A stretch of 64,000 bases of DNA from Apodemus sylvaticus (GCF_947179515.1 NC_067472.1:83268291-83332290); one strand, 5' to 3'; counted from the stretch's first letter, positions 12,991 to 25,521 are shown. Made by a program: numbers and translations. Notes: a model not told the origin generated them from the sequence alone.

Positions 12991-13239
12991 TCCTAGAAGC
13001 TAAAACAACCAGCAATACACAAAACGTAATAACATTGCTATTGTCTACAGGAAAACTGATTTTGTTTTCAAGCAGGGAAGCATGCCCTTCTTGGAGCTTT
13101 GGTCTGAAGACAACTCCTTCCTTGCACAGAGCTTAGTACATGTAGAGGTATTGTGAATGGTGAGCTTACCATCACCCCCATAGGGGGTCAGAGGTCCAGG
13201 GACAGCACATGTAGCGACATCAGTGGCTGTGAGCTAGCA

Positions 13240-13662
13240 GTGCTGACTGTTTTGTGTCAACTTGACACAAGCTACAATTATCTGAGGGAAGTGGGACCTC
13301 AATTTAAAAAAAAAAAAATCCCTCATGAAATCAGCCCACAAGCAAGCCTATAGAGCATTGCCTTTATTGAGGGTTGATATGGGCGGACTACGCCCACTGT
13401 GGGTGGAGCTACCCTTAGACTAGTGGTCTTGAGTGGTGTGAGAGAGCAGGCTGAGCAAGCTGTGGAGAGCAAGCCAGTCAGCAGCATTCCTCCCTGGGCT
13501 CTGCATCAGTTTCTGCCTCCAGGTTTCTGCTTTGAGTTTCTCTCCTGACTTCCCTCAGTGATAGAGTGTGACCTAAGAACTGTAAGCCAAAATAAACCCT
13601 TTCCTCCCTAAGTTGCTTTTAGTCCTGGTGTTTTATCACAGCAACAGAACCTCTAAGACACT
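13240..13662 (+). repeat. Rodent LTR-like dispersed repeat
   Basis: It starts tttgtgtcaacttgacacaa and has cccactgtgggtggagc and gcaggctgagcaagctgtgg. It ends with AATAAA at about 13592 and cacagcaacagaacctctaa. Copies at 54926-55527 and, reversed, at 62286-62680 share this layout. I do not commit to a family name. Confidence 0.7.
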
Positions 13663-13977
13663 ACCAAGCAGAGAGGGAGAAAGGTTTCAACCTGATTGCT
13701 GTTGCTGGCTACATAAGCATCTAAAATGAACAAAAAGATGCCGGGAGTCAGGGTTCCCAAATTCTATTGAGCACAAAGGGTGTCAGCAGAGGATTGAGCA
13801 GCAGTCAGACGAGAAGGGAGATGAGTAAAGAACTAAGACAGAGCTCCTGTGCCTGTGGTGTAGACAACACAGGGAAGCTATGAGGCCTGGGCCCCACATC
13901 CCCTATTATAAATTCACTAAGTGACAGACCTGTGGCAAGGTTGGGAGCAAGAACTGGACATCATCTTAGGACTGTTA

Positions 13978-14362
13978 TCTGGACTGTTCTCTTGTGTCCA
14001 CAGAACACTCTGGAGAGGAGCACCTAGCCGCTGAGAGGATAGTGTGAAAATTGGGACTGCCTTCTCCTTTGATTGTGCCTGGTGCAGAACCAAGGGACCC
14101 AGTCTTGGGAGCTTGTGAAAGCATTTTTAATGTTTTCAAAACTACAAGGGGAGACACTTTGAGGTGTGGGGTTGAGGCAAACATTCTAACATGCAGCGTT
14201 AGTGTATTTGTTTTTATACCAAAGCAATCATAAGATACATAATTTAACTCTTTTCTGTGGAAAGAGGAAGAATATGCTTATGCCACTGTGAACCTCTGGT
14301 AGCCATTTTGGAAATGCTATTTCAAAATGAGGAGTGCTGCAGCTGCAGTCCTGGTACTCAGG
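13978..14362 (+). repeat. Copy 1 of a duplicated 385-bp intronic unit
   Basis: This unit occurs again in the same orientation at 20853-21232, with roughly 85-90% identity by eye. Shared landmarks are ggactgttctcttgtgtcca, gggactgccttctcctttga and caaggggagacactttgagg. I do not recognise the unit. It could be an unnamed low-copy repeat or a local duplication. Confidence 0.8.
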
Positions 14363-14682
14363 GTTTGCACCACCTGCTTGCAAAAGCCACTGAGTCTCCA
14401 CCATGCACATCAGAATTCTCTGCAGGGCTTTCTGGAGCTGACGGTTGGCCACATTCCAGACCAATTAAATCATAATCTTCTAAATATTTGGGTGCTTCCT
14501 GTGAGAGGCCTGTGGCAGAGGAGATGACAGGGAGGTGAGCTGGCTAAGACCATCGGGATCTTAAGTGTGGGCCAAACACTGTCCAGTTGCTCTCCCAAGG
14601 ACACTCAGTCAATCAGGGACAGAATTTTGAGAAAAATCTAGATGCATCCTGGTTCCAGGATGAAGGCTAACTTCAGTATCCT

Positions 14683-14730
14683 TTCTTTTGCAACATGGCA
14701 GACATCTTAATGATGTCTGTAACAAAAGAA
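14683..14730. other. Imperfect hairpin
   Basis: The outer arms ttcttttg/caaaagaa and inner arms cagacatc/gatgtctg pair around a ttaat loop, with an unequal inner bulge (8 against 3 bases). It is a perfect two-segment inverted repeat in DNA. Any RNA role is speculation. Confidence 0.6.
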
Positions 14731-14864
14731 TCAAATTGCCAGTGGAATTTGAGGATCTAGAAGTTTCTATCTAACAAGAACTGAACAATCACACAGGTAC
14801 AAGTTTAAAGCCCTGAGTTGCACATTCAAATTCTATCTTTGATAAGTGTTTTTCTCTGTATTGT

Positions 14865-14935
14865 TGGGACAGTTAGTTCAATTTCTTTGTCTCTGTTTCC
14901 TCATCTAATAAAGAGGCATAATGATATATTTTTCC
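14865..14935 (+). repeat. MIR SINE remnant
   Basis: gttagttcaatttctttgtc, then tgtttcctcatctaataaag, matches the MIR core. Confidence 0.65.
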
Positions 14936-15449
14936 TGGCAAAGTCATAACACAAGTAAAGACCTGTACTGTACACCAAGCAAGCCATGGTTTTGAAAGCA
15001 AAATAACACTTACAGAGAACAAAGGACGATTTAAATTCCTTTCCTGGATATAAAGGATTCTTTTCCATAGTCTCCACATATGTGAGAAAGGCAGAACATG
15101 AATTGAAAAGGTAGAATCTATTGTTGTAAACTATGCTCTGGGAGATCTTGTGCAAGGCTTTGAATGAAAGGCATGGCCACTAAGAGAAACCCGTGTCCCC
15201 TCTAGGGAATCTTAAAAGGGTCTTCTAGAGAGACGTGCATGCTTATACAGTAGCTGACAGAGCTTTCTTGTGGAATCACCAGATCATCTACTAATATCTA
15301 ATTCCAGTGGAGAGCAAGGAACTATATCCCTCAATGTCTAGGCCTCTCAAATGCATGCTGTCAGCTGTGTAGATTTATCAAAATCCCCCTGCAGACTAGA
15401 TCTTCAGACTAACGACAAGGAGAGGGACTTAAACAACCTCATCCTCTGT

Positions 15450-15852
15450 GGATGTGGTCAGCTTTGTCAATGTGGCCTAAAATAGAATCACCTGGGAAAA
15501 GTGACAGTATCTATGGGATATTGTCTTATTCAAGTTAAATGATATGGTAAGACACAGTCCAGTGTGGGCGGCCCCATTCCCTAGGCAGGAGTGCCTGGAC
15601 TGCCTAAGCGTAGGGAAATCCAGCTGGGCTCAAGCAAGCGAGCAACCAAGCAAGCCAACATGTATACATGCATTGTTCCCCTCTCTTTCAGACCGCAGAT
15701 TGTATATGAACAACTTCCTCAAGCGCTCACTGCAGACTTCCTTGCAATGATGGCCGGTAACTTGAAATTGTAAGCTAAAATAAACCTATTCTTCCCTAAC
15801 TTGCTTTATTGTCAATCTATTTTATCACAGCAACAGGAATGAAACTAGAACA
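15450..15852 (+). repeat. Rodent LTR-like dispersed repeat
   Basis: Start gtggtcagctttgtcaatgt, middle ccagtgtgggcggccccatt, AATAAA at about 15780, end cacagcaacaggaatgaaac. It is related in layout to the repeat at 13240-13662 but more diverged. Confidence 0.65.
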
Positions 15853-16593
15853 TACTTTATAACCAAAGACTTGGGATAGAAGGAAAAAATTATGCCATCT
15901 GGGATTCTCTTTCAACAAGTTATCTGTGGGGATAAGACACTGACAGAACCCAAGGACTATAGAGCCACGGTGAAGATTCAGTGATGTATAGTTTGTGAAG
16001 AGAGTATGAACTCAGAGTGATGCTGACTTTATCATATGAATTCTTAATTTATGAGACCCGCCCATTCTCAGCTTCACTCAGCGTGAAGACATCTGAGATG
16101 TTCCACACTGCCTTGAGGTCCTCGAATTCTGATCCATCGACACATACTCCTTTGGCTTGAGTTACGGATTGAATTTTCTAAGTGTATGTGCACACTTATG
16201 CATGTGTTCAAATTCTATATGATATGTGCCTGCACCAGTTGACTAGGAAGTCATGTGGCTCAAGGATCTCAGTGTGCTTGCCTCAATCAGCAGCGAGGAA
16301 GGTAGCAGTCTAGAAATGATTCAGGGCCTTTAAGAGCTTGTTGGGAGAAGGCAACCAAACCGGCTTGGCTTACTAAAGTATATCTCAAAGAAAAACTGGA
16401 AGTGGAACAAGGAGGAAATGCTGTGCACTGGAGGTGGATGCAGACCTGGGTGGGGCTGAATCATTTCTCCTATGCAGCTTTCAAGTCTGCTCATCAAAGC
16501 CATGATAGTCGCTGTGCATGGGGAGGCGGGGACATAAATTGGCTATTCTGTGATTCTTATGCAAGGCTTCTGCAGAGGAAAAAACGTCTCTTA

Positions 16594-16735
16594 GCTGAGC
16601 ATGGCGGTGACCACCTGTAATCCCAGCACTGGTAAGGCTGAAGCAGGACAAATACCATACATCAAGGTCAGCCTGGGCCATAAAATGAGACCCTGTCCTG
16701 AAGCAAATAAAATGTCTTTATAAAATAAAAATAAA
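16594..16735 (+). repeat. B1/proto-B1 SINE
   Basis: cacctgtaatcccagcactg, then gtcagcctgggccataaaat and gagaccctgtc; followed by A-rich DNA. Confidence 0.75.
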
Positions 16736-16855
16736 TACAAATCTCTTTAATAAAGCATGGATCTGTGACAGAAATGAGCTGATTTTCACGCCAGAGGTCA
16801 GGGTAGCAGGTGCATCCAGAATTCAACATTTTTATTTCTTTCTTACTTTCATTGA

Positions 16856-16940
16856 GTGTGCAATATTTGTGTGTGTGCAGAGACAGAGGAGCACGTGTGT
16901 GGAGGCCAGAGGACTATCTGGGCAGTTGGTTCTCAGGAAC
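16856..16940 (-). repeat. B3 SINE fragment
   Basis: TG-rich start and cacgtgtgtggaggccagag are the diagnostic part; the rest is lost. Confidence 0.55.
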
Positions 16941-17146
16941 TGTCCATTTTTGTTAGATGGTTTTAAAAGAACGCATGCCATCTTTATTTGGCAGGCCTGT
17001 TTATATAAACGTCCATGTGGGGAAGCACGCAGGGCTGCGGCACACTGTGTGAGCTCATCTGGAGGTTACACAGTGACTGTCAGCACCACCATAGTGTCAT
17101 TGCTGTGCAAAGTTCAGCTGCATGTTTTCTGTTTTCTACGAGGCTA

Positions 17147-17316
17147 CTTTTTTTTTTTTTTTTTTTTTTGGTTTTCAAGACAGGGTTTCTCTGTGTAGCC
17201 CTGGCTGTCCTGGAACTCACTCTGTAGACCAGGCTGGCCTTGAACTCAGAAATCCGCCTGCCTCTGCCTCCCTCCCAAGTGCTGGGATTATAGGCGTGCA
17301 CCACCATGTCCAGCCT
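17147..17316 (-). repeat. B1 SINE, well preserved
   Basis: A 22-T tail is followed by caagacagggtttctctgtg, gtagaccaggctggccttga and tgctgggattataggcgtgc. It is the closest to consensus of the B1 copies here, so it is fairly young. Confidence 0.95.
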
Positions 17317-17360
17317 ACTTTTTTTTTTAACTTTATTTTATTTTGCTTTATTTTTAAGAC

Positions 17361-17364
<4 letters not shown>

Positions 17365-17454
<90 letters not shown>
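17365..17454. repeat. (TC)n-(CA)n compound microsatellite
   Basis: TC units at 17365-17418 run directly into CA units at 17418-17454. Confidence 0.97.
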
Positions 17455-17456
<2 letters not shown>

Positions 17457-17489
17457 CCTGGCCAGCCTCAAACTTATGATCCTTCTGCC

Positions 17490-17780
17490 AGACAAAGTCT
17501 CACAATGTAGCCCTTGCTGGACTGAAACTCAATGTGTAGATCTGAACGGCCTTAAAATAAATCATAGAGATCTGTTTGACTCTGCCTCCTGAATGCTGGA
17601 ATTAAAGGGCATACTGGCGCCTTTTTGTTTTTGAGACAGGGGAGTCACCTGTCTCTACCTCCCATCTCTTAGATTACAAGTGATCCCCATGCCCAGATCT
17701 TTGCTTGATTGCTGGGCATGGAACTCAGGGATTTGAGTTTACAAGGCAAGCACTTTTAGCAACTGCTATCTCTTCAGCCT
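17490..17780 (-). repeat. B1 SINE pieces and ID/B2-like head
   Basis: B1-like pieces (acaaagtctcacaatgtagc; gcctcctgaatgctggaatt) are followed by a reversed tRNA-type head (gcatggaactcagggatttg, then aacaaggcaagca-like sequence and tctcttcagcc). These are old, broken copies. Confidence 0.5.
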
Positions 17781-18929
17781 CTAAACCTTTTTGGATGATG
17801 CTGTGGTGTCAGGCTTTAGGTTTAATCTAGTTGAATTTTTACCCTCTAGACAGACAAAGCTAGGAAATATGAAGGGAAGTTTAAAACTGAGGTCCTTGCT
17901 GCCTGGTTATATCTGGCTTCTGCAAACTCAGTAAACAAAGGCCACTATAGAACAGGAGAGACGGACGGCTTCCACTGACAGTAAAAAAGAAAAAAAAAAT
18001 GGTAGAGAGTGAACAAGGAGACTTAAACCCGAGACTGTTGCTTGTGTTCCTAATGAGGATGCTTGATTGGGTCTAATACGAAAGGCTTAACTGAGTTTCA
18101 GTAGGAATATGTAGAAGGGTTGTCTCTACCCTCAAGGCTACATCACCTCTCATTACTGGCATTATTAAAAATGCACGGATCGATAATAGTTACTGAAGGC
18201 TTCTTTTGAGCTAAAAATAAACGTTAGTTAACTTGGAAGACCTTACACTAAGAGAATCAAGTCAGATGCAGAAGGAACAAACTGTAGGCTCTTATACGGG
18301 GAGTTTAAATATCCTCAAACTACAAAGGAGCTGAGAGATGTTCACTGGCAAGAACTGAGGTATGGGCAGGGTGGGAATGGGGAGATGCTTACAGCTTCAA
18401 TTCTAAGGTTAGAGAGATTTAATATATGCCACATAGGAAGTACTGGACTGTGCTCTTGAAATTTGCTAAAAGAAGCCTTAAGTGTTCTTGTAAGAAAGAA
18501 AGAAAAAGAAGAAAAAAGAAAGGACTGAGAGCAGAGATGCCTAATAAATAAATAAACTTTGTAACATGTCTAGCTTAGTCATTTCTTTGAGTTGTATGTT
18601 AAGCTTGACAAAAGCTAGATGGTTAAAATAGAAGCAGGTTTAATTTGACTGTTTTGTAGATGGTTCTCGGAAAAACAAGCCAGTAATTGATGCCTTTTAC
18701 CAAAAGACGATGAGACGAAACCCTTAAGGGCCTGTCATTCATTTAAACAATTAGGTGGCACAAAGAAAGCCTGTTTCTATCTTTATAATCTGATCTGCCC
18801 TGTGAGCATGACTGGCTATGCTGATGACATGACAGACCACTGCTGCTGGAGCCTGCAGCTTCTCTGGGGCAGGAGTGGCCCACATTGAGTGCCATGGAGG
18901 CTATGAGGACTCACTGTGTTTCACTGGAT

Positions 18930-19050
18930 CCCCTCTGCTGTGTGACTGCAAGTCTCTCGCTGCCTGAGCCTCTATTTCCACATCTCTAAACTGGAGATAA
19001 TGATAACCCTACCTCATTAGACGATGCTGCAAATTAAATGAGCAACACTG
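18930..19050 (+). repeat. MIR SINE remnant
   Basis: gctgtgtgactgcaagtctc, tgcctgagcctctatttcca, gataatgataaccctacctc and ttaaatgagc run in MIR order. Confidence 0.75.
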
Positions 19051-19409
19051 GAAACTCACATGCTCTCCCGGTGCTCAGAAGCAGAGGACAGATTTCTGCA
19101 ACAGTGCTCTGTTGTTTGGTCAGTACACAATGCACACACAGGACAACACTGGGGAGATGGATGGGGTGGCGCAAGCCATGCCTCCTCTAACCCTATGTGC
19201 CATCCTCATTTACATATCCCAAATATCTACTCTGGGCATTAGATGGTTGCAGTCCTCTGGTTTCTGCTCTCATGATTTTTGAAGAAAAAGTTATAAATGT
19301 GTTGTGAGATTAGAACATCACTGTGAATCTCTGATGTGTTATGAATGGCAAGAGAGGAACTATGGAAGCTCCAAAGGTGGACTTGAGAGTCCAATTTTCT
19401 TATTTCTCA

Positions 19410-19600
19410 CCCCCGTTTGTGGTGTTAAGCATCAAACCTATCTTGCTTGGCATGCCGGGCAATTGCCTAACTACTGAGCTACGTTCCTAGCCCTTGAGTT
19501 TTGTGAGACAGAATCCCACTATGTAGCTCAAGTTGGCCTTGAACTTGTGATCTCTTGAGATCTGGCTTTACACACACGTAATATCATGCCTAGATCAGTA
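19410..19600 (-). repeat. ID-like head plus proto-B1 piece
   Basis: Reverse tRNA-type sequence (ctactgagctacgttcctag) is followed by B1-like gagacagaatcccactatgt and ttggccttgaacttgtgatc. Confidence 0.6.
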
Positions 19601-20628
19601 AACCCTGTGCAGAGTTTTTGATCATGAGCCCCAGGGCCCTTCAGTAAGATGGCCTGATTTAATACTGTGGTATTTTCCCTTAAAGAATCAGGCAGTGTTT
19701 AAAAGAATATATAGGCCAAAAGGAAATGCTTCCTTTAATCTGTGGACCAGAGAGGTTAGTCATTCCTACTCTCCTGTTAGAGCCCTTGTCCACACCAAAT
19801 ATGCTCTCAGAAAGCATGTCCTTATTATTCTGCCTCTATGGCTGTCTCTTCTTCTTGGGCACAGGCAAGGAGATCATTAGGTTCTCTTATCTGGCATTTT
19901 AGAGTTCCAGAATAGACTATATTTGGGATTTCAACCCAGAAAAGTCTGAAAAAGGCAGTACTGATACACAGCCAGGGAGGGGACAGTAATGGTCGGAGAG
20001 TGATGGGTGAGTTCCCCTGAGGCAGAGACAGAGTTGTTGGACTCCTGTCAAGAACCCATCGTGTCCTGCCTTTGGGCATTTCAGTATGCACAGCTGTGTA
20101 ACACATCTCTCTGTTCCCCCACTTCCTTTATTCTCCTGACTATCTATCTGCAGCAGATGAAGCATTATAAATGTGAAGTTCCTGATAATTTTTCTCAATG
20201 TAATTAATTTTGATGAGGTAAAAAAAAAAAGGACCTTATCCTGTTTTGCAATTCACTATCTTCAGAGGACTGAGCAAGCGTCAAGTCACTTTGTCAAGCA
20301 GAGACCTGGGAAATCGGGAAAAGTGATTTAGAAAGATGAGCCTGCAAGAATCACACTGCAGTCAGAATTGCATATGGAAGCTTGGGGGCTGAGGGAAGAG
20401 GCACCATAATTGGGACAGAACTACAGAGCCGGCAGGAAGTCACCATCAGAAAGCAAAGGTTCCCTGGAAGAGGATTAGGAGGACAGGTACCAGCGACTTC
20501 AGCTCTCTGGGAGCCATATGATAAAGCAATTTAACATATGGTAGAGGAAGATAGCAAAGAGGGGGAAGAAAAGGGAGTGCTTTTGTCTGCAGAATTATAT
20601 AAGCACGTCTAATGTACGTACGCGCGCA

Positions 20629-20630
<2 letters not shown>

Positions 20631-20685
<55 letters not shown>
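20631..20685. repeat. (TG)n microsatellite
   Basis: About 27 pure TG units after a gtacgtacgcgcgc stretch; likely polymorphic and Z-DNA prone. Confidence 0.98.
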
Positions 20686-20688
<3 letters not shown>

Positions 20689-20852
20689 CATGCCACTAAT
20701 GAGATTAAAATTAGGCTCGGCTCCCACAGCTGGGGCTCAAAGACTTTAAGAGAGGAGGTCTCCATTGTTGCTAGGAACTAATGCCCCTTTAATCTCCACA
20801 GGACATTTCTTCCTGTCAGAATTCAGTGTTGCACCTGCCACAAGATGCTGTG

Positions 20853-21232
20853 TCTGGACTGTTCTCTTGTGTCCACAGAGCACTCTAGAGAAGCACCTGG
20901 CTGTTGAGAGCCTAGTGTGAAAACTGGGACTGCCTTCTCCTTTGAGTACCTTGCACAGGACCGAGGGCCCCCATCTTTGGAGCTTGTGGAAGCATTCTAA
21001 TGTTTTTAAAACCACAAGGGGAGACACTTTGAGGTGTGGAGTTGAGGCAAATATTCTACTATGCAATGTTAATGTATTTGTCTTTATACCAAAGCAATCA
21101 TAAGATACAAATTTTAACTCTTTTCCATGGAAAGAGGAAGAATATGCTTATGCCACTATGAACCTCTGGTAGTCATTTTGGAAATGCTATCCCAGAATGA
21201 GGAGTACTGCAGCTGTGGTCCTGGTACTCAGG
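20853..21232 (+). repeat. Copy 2 of the duplicated intronic unit
   Basis: It matches 13978-14362 in the same orientation from tctggactgttctcttgtgt to tggtactcagg. The flanks do not match. A B1-like fragment begins at or near its right edge. Confidence 0.8.
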
Positions 21233-21298
21233 TGAAGAGGATTCTAAGTTTTAAGGTAGCCTGGAGAATACAGTTCCAGGGTAGCCTAGACTACATGG

Positions 21299-21400
21299 AT
21301 GGATGAGGTGCTGAAGAGGAAGAAGACCAAGAGGAGGAGGATGAAGAGGAGGAGGAAGAGGAGGAGGAAGAGGAGGAGAAAGAGGAAGGAAGGGGAAAGT
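21299..21400. repeat. GAGGAA-rich purine tract
   Basis: About 100 bp of almost pure purine (gaggaggaagaggaggag type) that follows a B1-like fragment at 21233-21298. Confidence 0.9.
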
Positions 21401-21449
21401 TTAGGAAGATGTATGGACCCCAAAGTAGGTAAGAGCACTGTTACAAGAT

Positions 21450-21692
21450 GGTAAGAAGCAACTGGAATCATTAAACCAGATTGCAAGTCCTGATTCACCT
21501 CTGCCAAGCCACGAACAGTTCTCCAAGATCACATCAGGAAGAGAGTGACTCTGGGCCTGGCTTGAGCTTCTGAACCCTCGAAGCCCACCCCTAGTGAATG
21601 CCACATCTAATCCAACAAGGCCACACCTCCCAAGAGTGCCACTCCCTGTGAGCCTATGGGGGCCACTTTCATCCAGACTATCACATATCCTG
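21450..21692 (-). repeat. Rodent LTR-like repeat fragment
   Basis: Reversed 5' part of a family also seen at 38640-39030: caacaaggccacacctccca, agtgccactccctgtgagcc, and ccatgag-type ends. The family is not named with certainty. Confidence 0.6.
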
Positions 21693-21929
21693 CGAGCTAC
21701 AAATCATGTATTTCTAAATCGAATTTGACACATTAAATGACATTTACAAACTGTGACTCTACCAAGTTACTCCAGCCGTTTCTCCTGCTACTCCTGTTAT
21801 CTTTGTCACCTTTAAGGGGTGAGGGGGCTAATCCAAATGGAATACTCATAAGGTCCTGGCACATTATAAGATCTCAAAGTGATAAGAAAATCACTGCTGT
21901 CAGAATTACTACCATCACCAGTTGAACAT

Positions 21930-22035
21930 AAACCTGTAAGGGCAAGTGCTTCTATCTGTTTGGTTCACAGACATTGCTGATATGCCAAAAGAGTGCCTGG
22001 TATACAGTAGGTACTCAATAAGAATCCATTCCCCA
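21930..22035 (+). repeat. L2 LINE 3' end remnant
   Basis: agagtgcctggtatacagta, followed by ggtactcaataagaa, is the typical 3' end of L2; MIR shares similar wording and is the alternative. Confidence 0.55.
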
Positions 22036-22127
22036 CCCTTGTAACCAAATCATTAATTATGGATGTCAGTGGACACTTATAAAAGCAAACAATAATCTCC
22101 CTTGCCTGGGCCCTCTGCTCTCAAAAG

Positions 22128-22310
22128 GATGAGAGGGTGGGTGTGGGTGTGTATAACTTTAATTCCAGTACTCAGGAAGCAGAGGCAGAGGTGGAGGTAA
22201 AGGTAGAGGCTGTCAGATCTCTGTAAGTTCAAGACAAGCCTACTCTATGTAGTGAATTCCAGGACAGCCAGGGTTATGTGGAAAGACCCTGCCTCAAACA
22301 AACACAAAAA
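22128..22310 (+). repeat. B1 SINE
   Basis: actttaattccagtactcag, aggcagaggtggaggtaaag, tgaattccaggacagccagg and accctgcctcaaac. It has a purine-rich insertion in the middle. Confidence 0.8.
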
Positions 22311-22906
22311 GCATGGCCTTTAAATCTGCGAGGTAGATCTGCAAAGTGATGGACAACCCAAGACAGGAGTTTCCAAAGACTGCTAACTGAAGGATCCTCC
22401 TTGTAAAGGATGGAGATGGAGTGGCTGGTAGAGCAGCAAGTTTCAAAGGATCAACCTGATTCTCTATATCCACTCAATGTAGAAGACAGTTAGGGAAGAC
22501 CCAGATCCTCAAAAGGATGCTCAAAGAACAGAGGGACCTTGAAACAGGAGCCTCCTCTAAGAAGAAGTTCTGGAGCAAAGGGGAGATTGGGACTTGCCAT
22601 AGAGTGGCTATCGAGCTGCCAAATTATATGTGAGCCTAAGACTTGAAGGCTATTTTCATCAATTGCATCACTGGTACTAGTGTTAATCATGCCATGAGAG
22701 TATAAGACTACTACCACGGTTTTTGAGCCAAATTTGAGGCAATTTATACTTTATTATTTATAATTTATTATACTTTAATTAAATACTAGCCGGAAGGATG
22801 GACTCTGGCCAGACCCATTCCTAGGCTCCCAGAAAATGGTGATGAGCCTCATTTTTGCAGAGGTTTATAAAGATACACCCATAAGGCTATATATTTCCCA
22901 CGAGGT

Positions 22907-23026
22907 CCAATCAGGGCCAAGCATATATTCTGATGTACTTCTTGTCTGCATACCTCCTGTCTACATCCAATCAGGGGCAAGCATATATCCTGATACATTT
23001 CCTGCCTACATAACTCCCTCTTACAT
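22907..23026. repeat. Two-copy 60-bp tandem repeat
   Basis: Two adjacent 60-bp units each begin ccaatcaggg and continue with aagcatatat and ctgat; the spacing is exactly 60 bp. They sit in a possible, unnamed LTR fragment (about 22740-23060). Confidence 0.8.
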
Positions 23027-24944
23027 ATCAAGCATATGTGGTGCCGTTGTGTCAAACAAACTTGTTTAGAGGAGTGAAAACATGTGGTTTGTTATCTCAC
23101 ATAAACAAGAGCCTCCATAAGAAGTATCTGTCCTTGGGCAAGGGGCTTACAGGCTAGAGGCATTTTTGTTGTTTGGGTCTCTTAGGTATAGTAATTAAAA
23201 CTTAAAACACAACTTTAGCTCTCACACTGGCCATAGTAGAACAACAAAATTACCTCTCACTTCTAGGCTCCCCAAGAACATATTAATGTAAATACACAAC
23301 TGGTGTATTGAATTTGGGATGGCACCTACTGTGTGCTGCTCTGTTGTGAACGTTGAGCTGCTGAAATCAGCACCGGCACCTTCCTTGGCCAACAGCAGCT
23401 AAATTCTGAATGTTGACGGGCACCTTCCTGGACTCTGGGGACATTCAGGCTCTGTACCTCCTGGGCACTGTTCCAGGAAGGTCCAGCCATAGAGGAGGTT
23501 GGTGTTTTCTGCCTTGGGTGCACACCCAGCCACAGTACAGGATGGAATTATTTTTTAGCAGCTGTGGATGTGATACCTAGGTGCCTAGTTGCCAAGCATC
23601 CGCTGCTTCTTTCAATTTCATAAGTCGCTGACTGCATCCTACTTGATTTATTCCTGGCTTTTGCTGGGCTCAGGAAAGGTAGCTCGGGCACCTGGCATGT
23701 CCCATGATTTGAACACAAGGAAATGTCACCAGGAAGAGGCGCTTCAATATTTGTGTTTGTGGGGTGTGAGGAACTTGGTGTTCTAAAGGGAAAAAGTCAG
23801 AAGGTCTTTTGGGACACTGTGAAAAATTCCAGCCAGAGCTGAGGAGCAGCCAGGGAGAGCAAGACCATATAATTCATCAAAATTATTCTCCCAGATACCC
23901 TTGCTGTGAGGCGTGGCCATGGGATGAAGTCTCTCTGATAGGGTGTGGGCAGAAGTGAAGTGTGTGAGTTCCAGAACAAAGCAGCTTGAACCTCCTCCTC
24001 CTGCTTCTGCTCCTCCCCCTCCACCCTCTGAATGTAGAGAACAGGCTGGAGGGACTAATAGAGCCATATAAGGCAGAAAGAATTCCATTATATGGCGAGG
24101 TGGGCAGGGCCAGGAACACCCATCCCATACCATTTATGACTTAAAATTCACCTCTATTGTGTCTGAGCCAGTATACCTCTGGGAGTGTATTTGTTACAGC
24201 CATTGAGTCCATGTCCTGACTGCTACACAAACCAGCTAAGTCAGGATGGAGGCACCCTGAGGTTATCATTTTGTTCTTTGCTTGGTTAACTCATCCTTGT
24301 GGGCTAGCTCTAGTCACTTTCTCAGGAAGGCGACTTAATCTAGGAGTCAGCCTCCTCTAGGCTCCCACAGCGTAGCACTGCTGCACGCGCATCTGCACCT
24401 TTGGTTTTTCTTGACTAATGTTTATAGCCCCATGGTGCTTTAAAACACACATTATTTCAAAATGCACAGAACAATATACTTAAGAAATGTGCACTTCGTT
24501 AAGTGTAAATTTGGCCTTTGAGGGTGGTGTCCTGGTTAAATGGGCTGCATGCTGAAGAATTTAGACTAACATGCGTGGGGGGTCTATCACCGACTCTGAG
24601 ATGCACTGAGTGTTGGCAAGGGGAGTGCAGATGGACACACAGATATGCCATAAAGCCAGGAAAGTCACCTGCTAGCTGCAGAGTCTAGGGTGGCATGTAG
24701 CATGGATGCTCAGTACAGTTCTTTCCAATTTTTTTCTGTTAATAAATGAATAAATGTTAGGGAAAGAGACTAACAGAAAGATACTTCATTTAAGTATGAC
24801 CCAGATAAACCCCTAGTATTTGAACTTCTCTTAAATGAATGGATTTTTAAGCTATTTACATTTTTTTCTACTATCATGCTGCAATAAATATCATTTTACA
24901 TAGAGCTTTATGGTATCAGGTTTGAGTGTTTTTTTTAAATATTT

Positions 24945-24949
24945 GTGGG

Positions 24950-24987
<38 letters not shown>

Positions 24988-25248
24988 TTATGTATGTATA
25001 TGCGATGGTGTGGAGATCAAGGGCATCTCCTTTTGCCTTAAGTCAGGGTCGCTCTATTGTTTGCTACTGTGTATGTCAAGCTAGCTGGCTCGTCAGCTTC
25101 ACACATCTCCTGCTTGTACCTTTCATCTCACTACAGGAATACTGGGATTACAGACTCACTGCACCCAATTGAACATAGGCTCTGGCAGTCAAACTCAGTT
25201 CCCCATGTTTACATAACAAGCCTTTAGCCACTGAGCCATCTCCCCAGC
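24945..25248 (-). repeat. B3/B2 SINE with (TG)n
   Basis: TG run at 24949-24985, B1-like centre (gaatactgggattacagact), then ccactgagccatctccccag, the reversed tRNA-type head. Confidence 0.75.
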
Positions 25249-25327
25249 CTGGGTTTGAATTTCTCTTTATATTTGTGAATCTACACCTATGATACAGTTC
25301 TCTTCTACCCTGAAACACAGATCACAG

Positions 25328-25341
25328 ATACACACACACAT

Positions 25342-25387
<46 letters not shown>

Positions 25388-25436
25388 GCACATACCCCTC
25401 CCATAGCCAAGAATAAGACATATAAGAGATCCAAGA

Positions 25437-25521
<85 letters not shown>

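Noticed and set aside
13978..21232. Provirus with the two 385-bp copies as LTRs
   Set aside because: The DNA between contains ancient MIR copies, other repeats and unique sequence, and no retroviral coding remnants or primer-binding site were seen.
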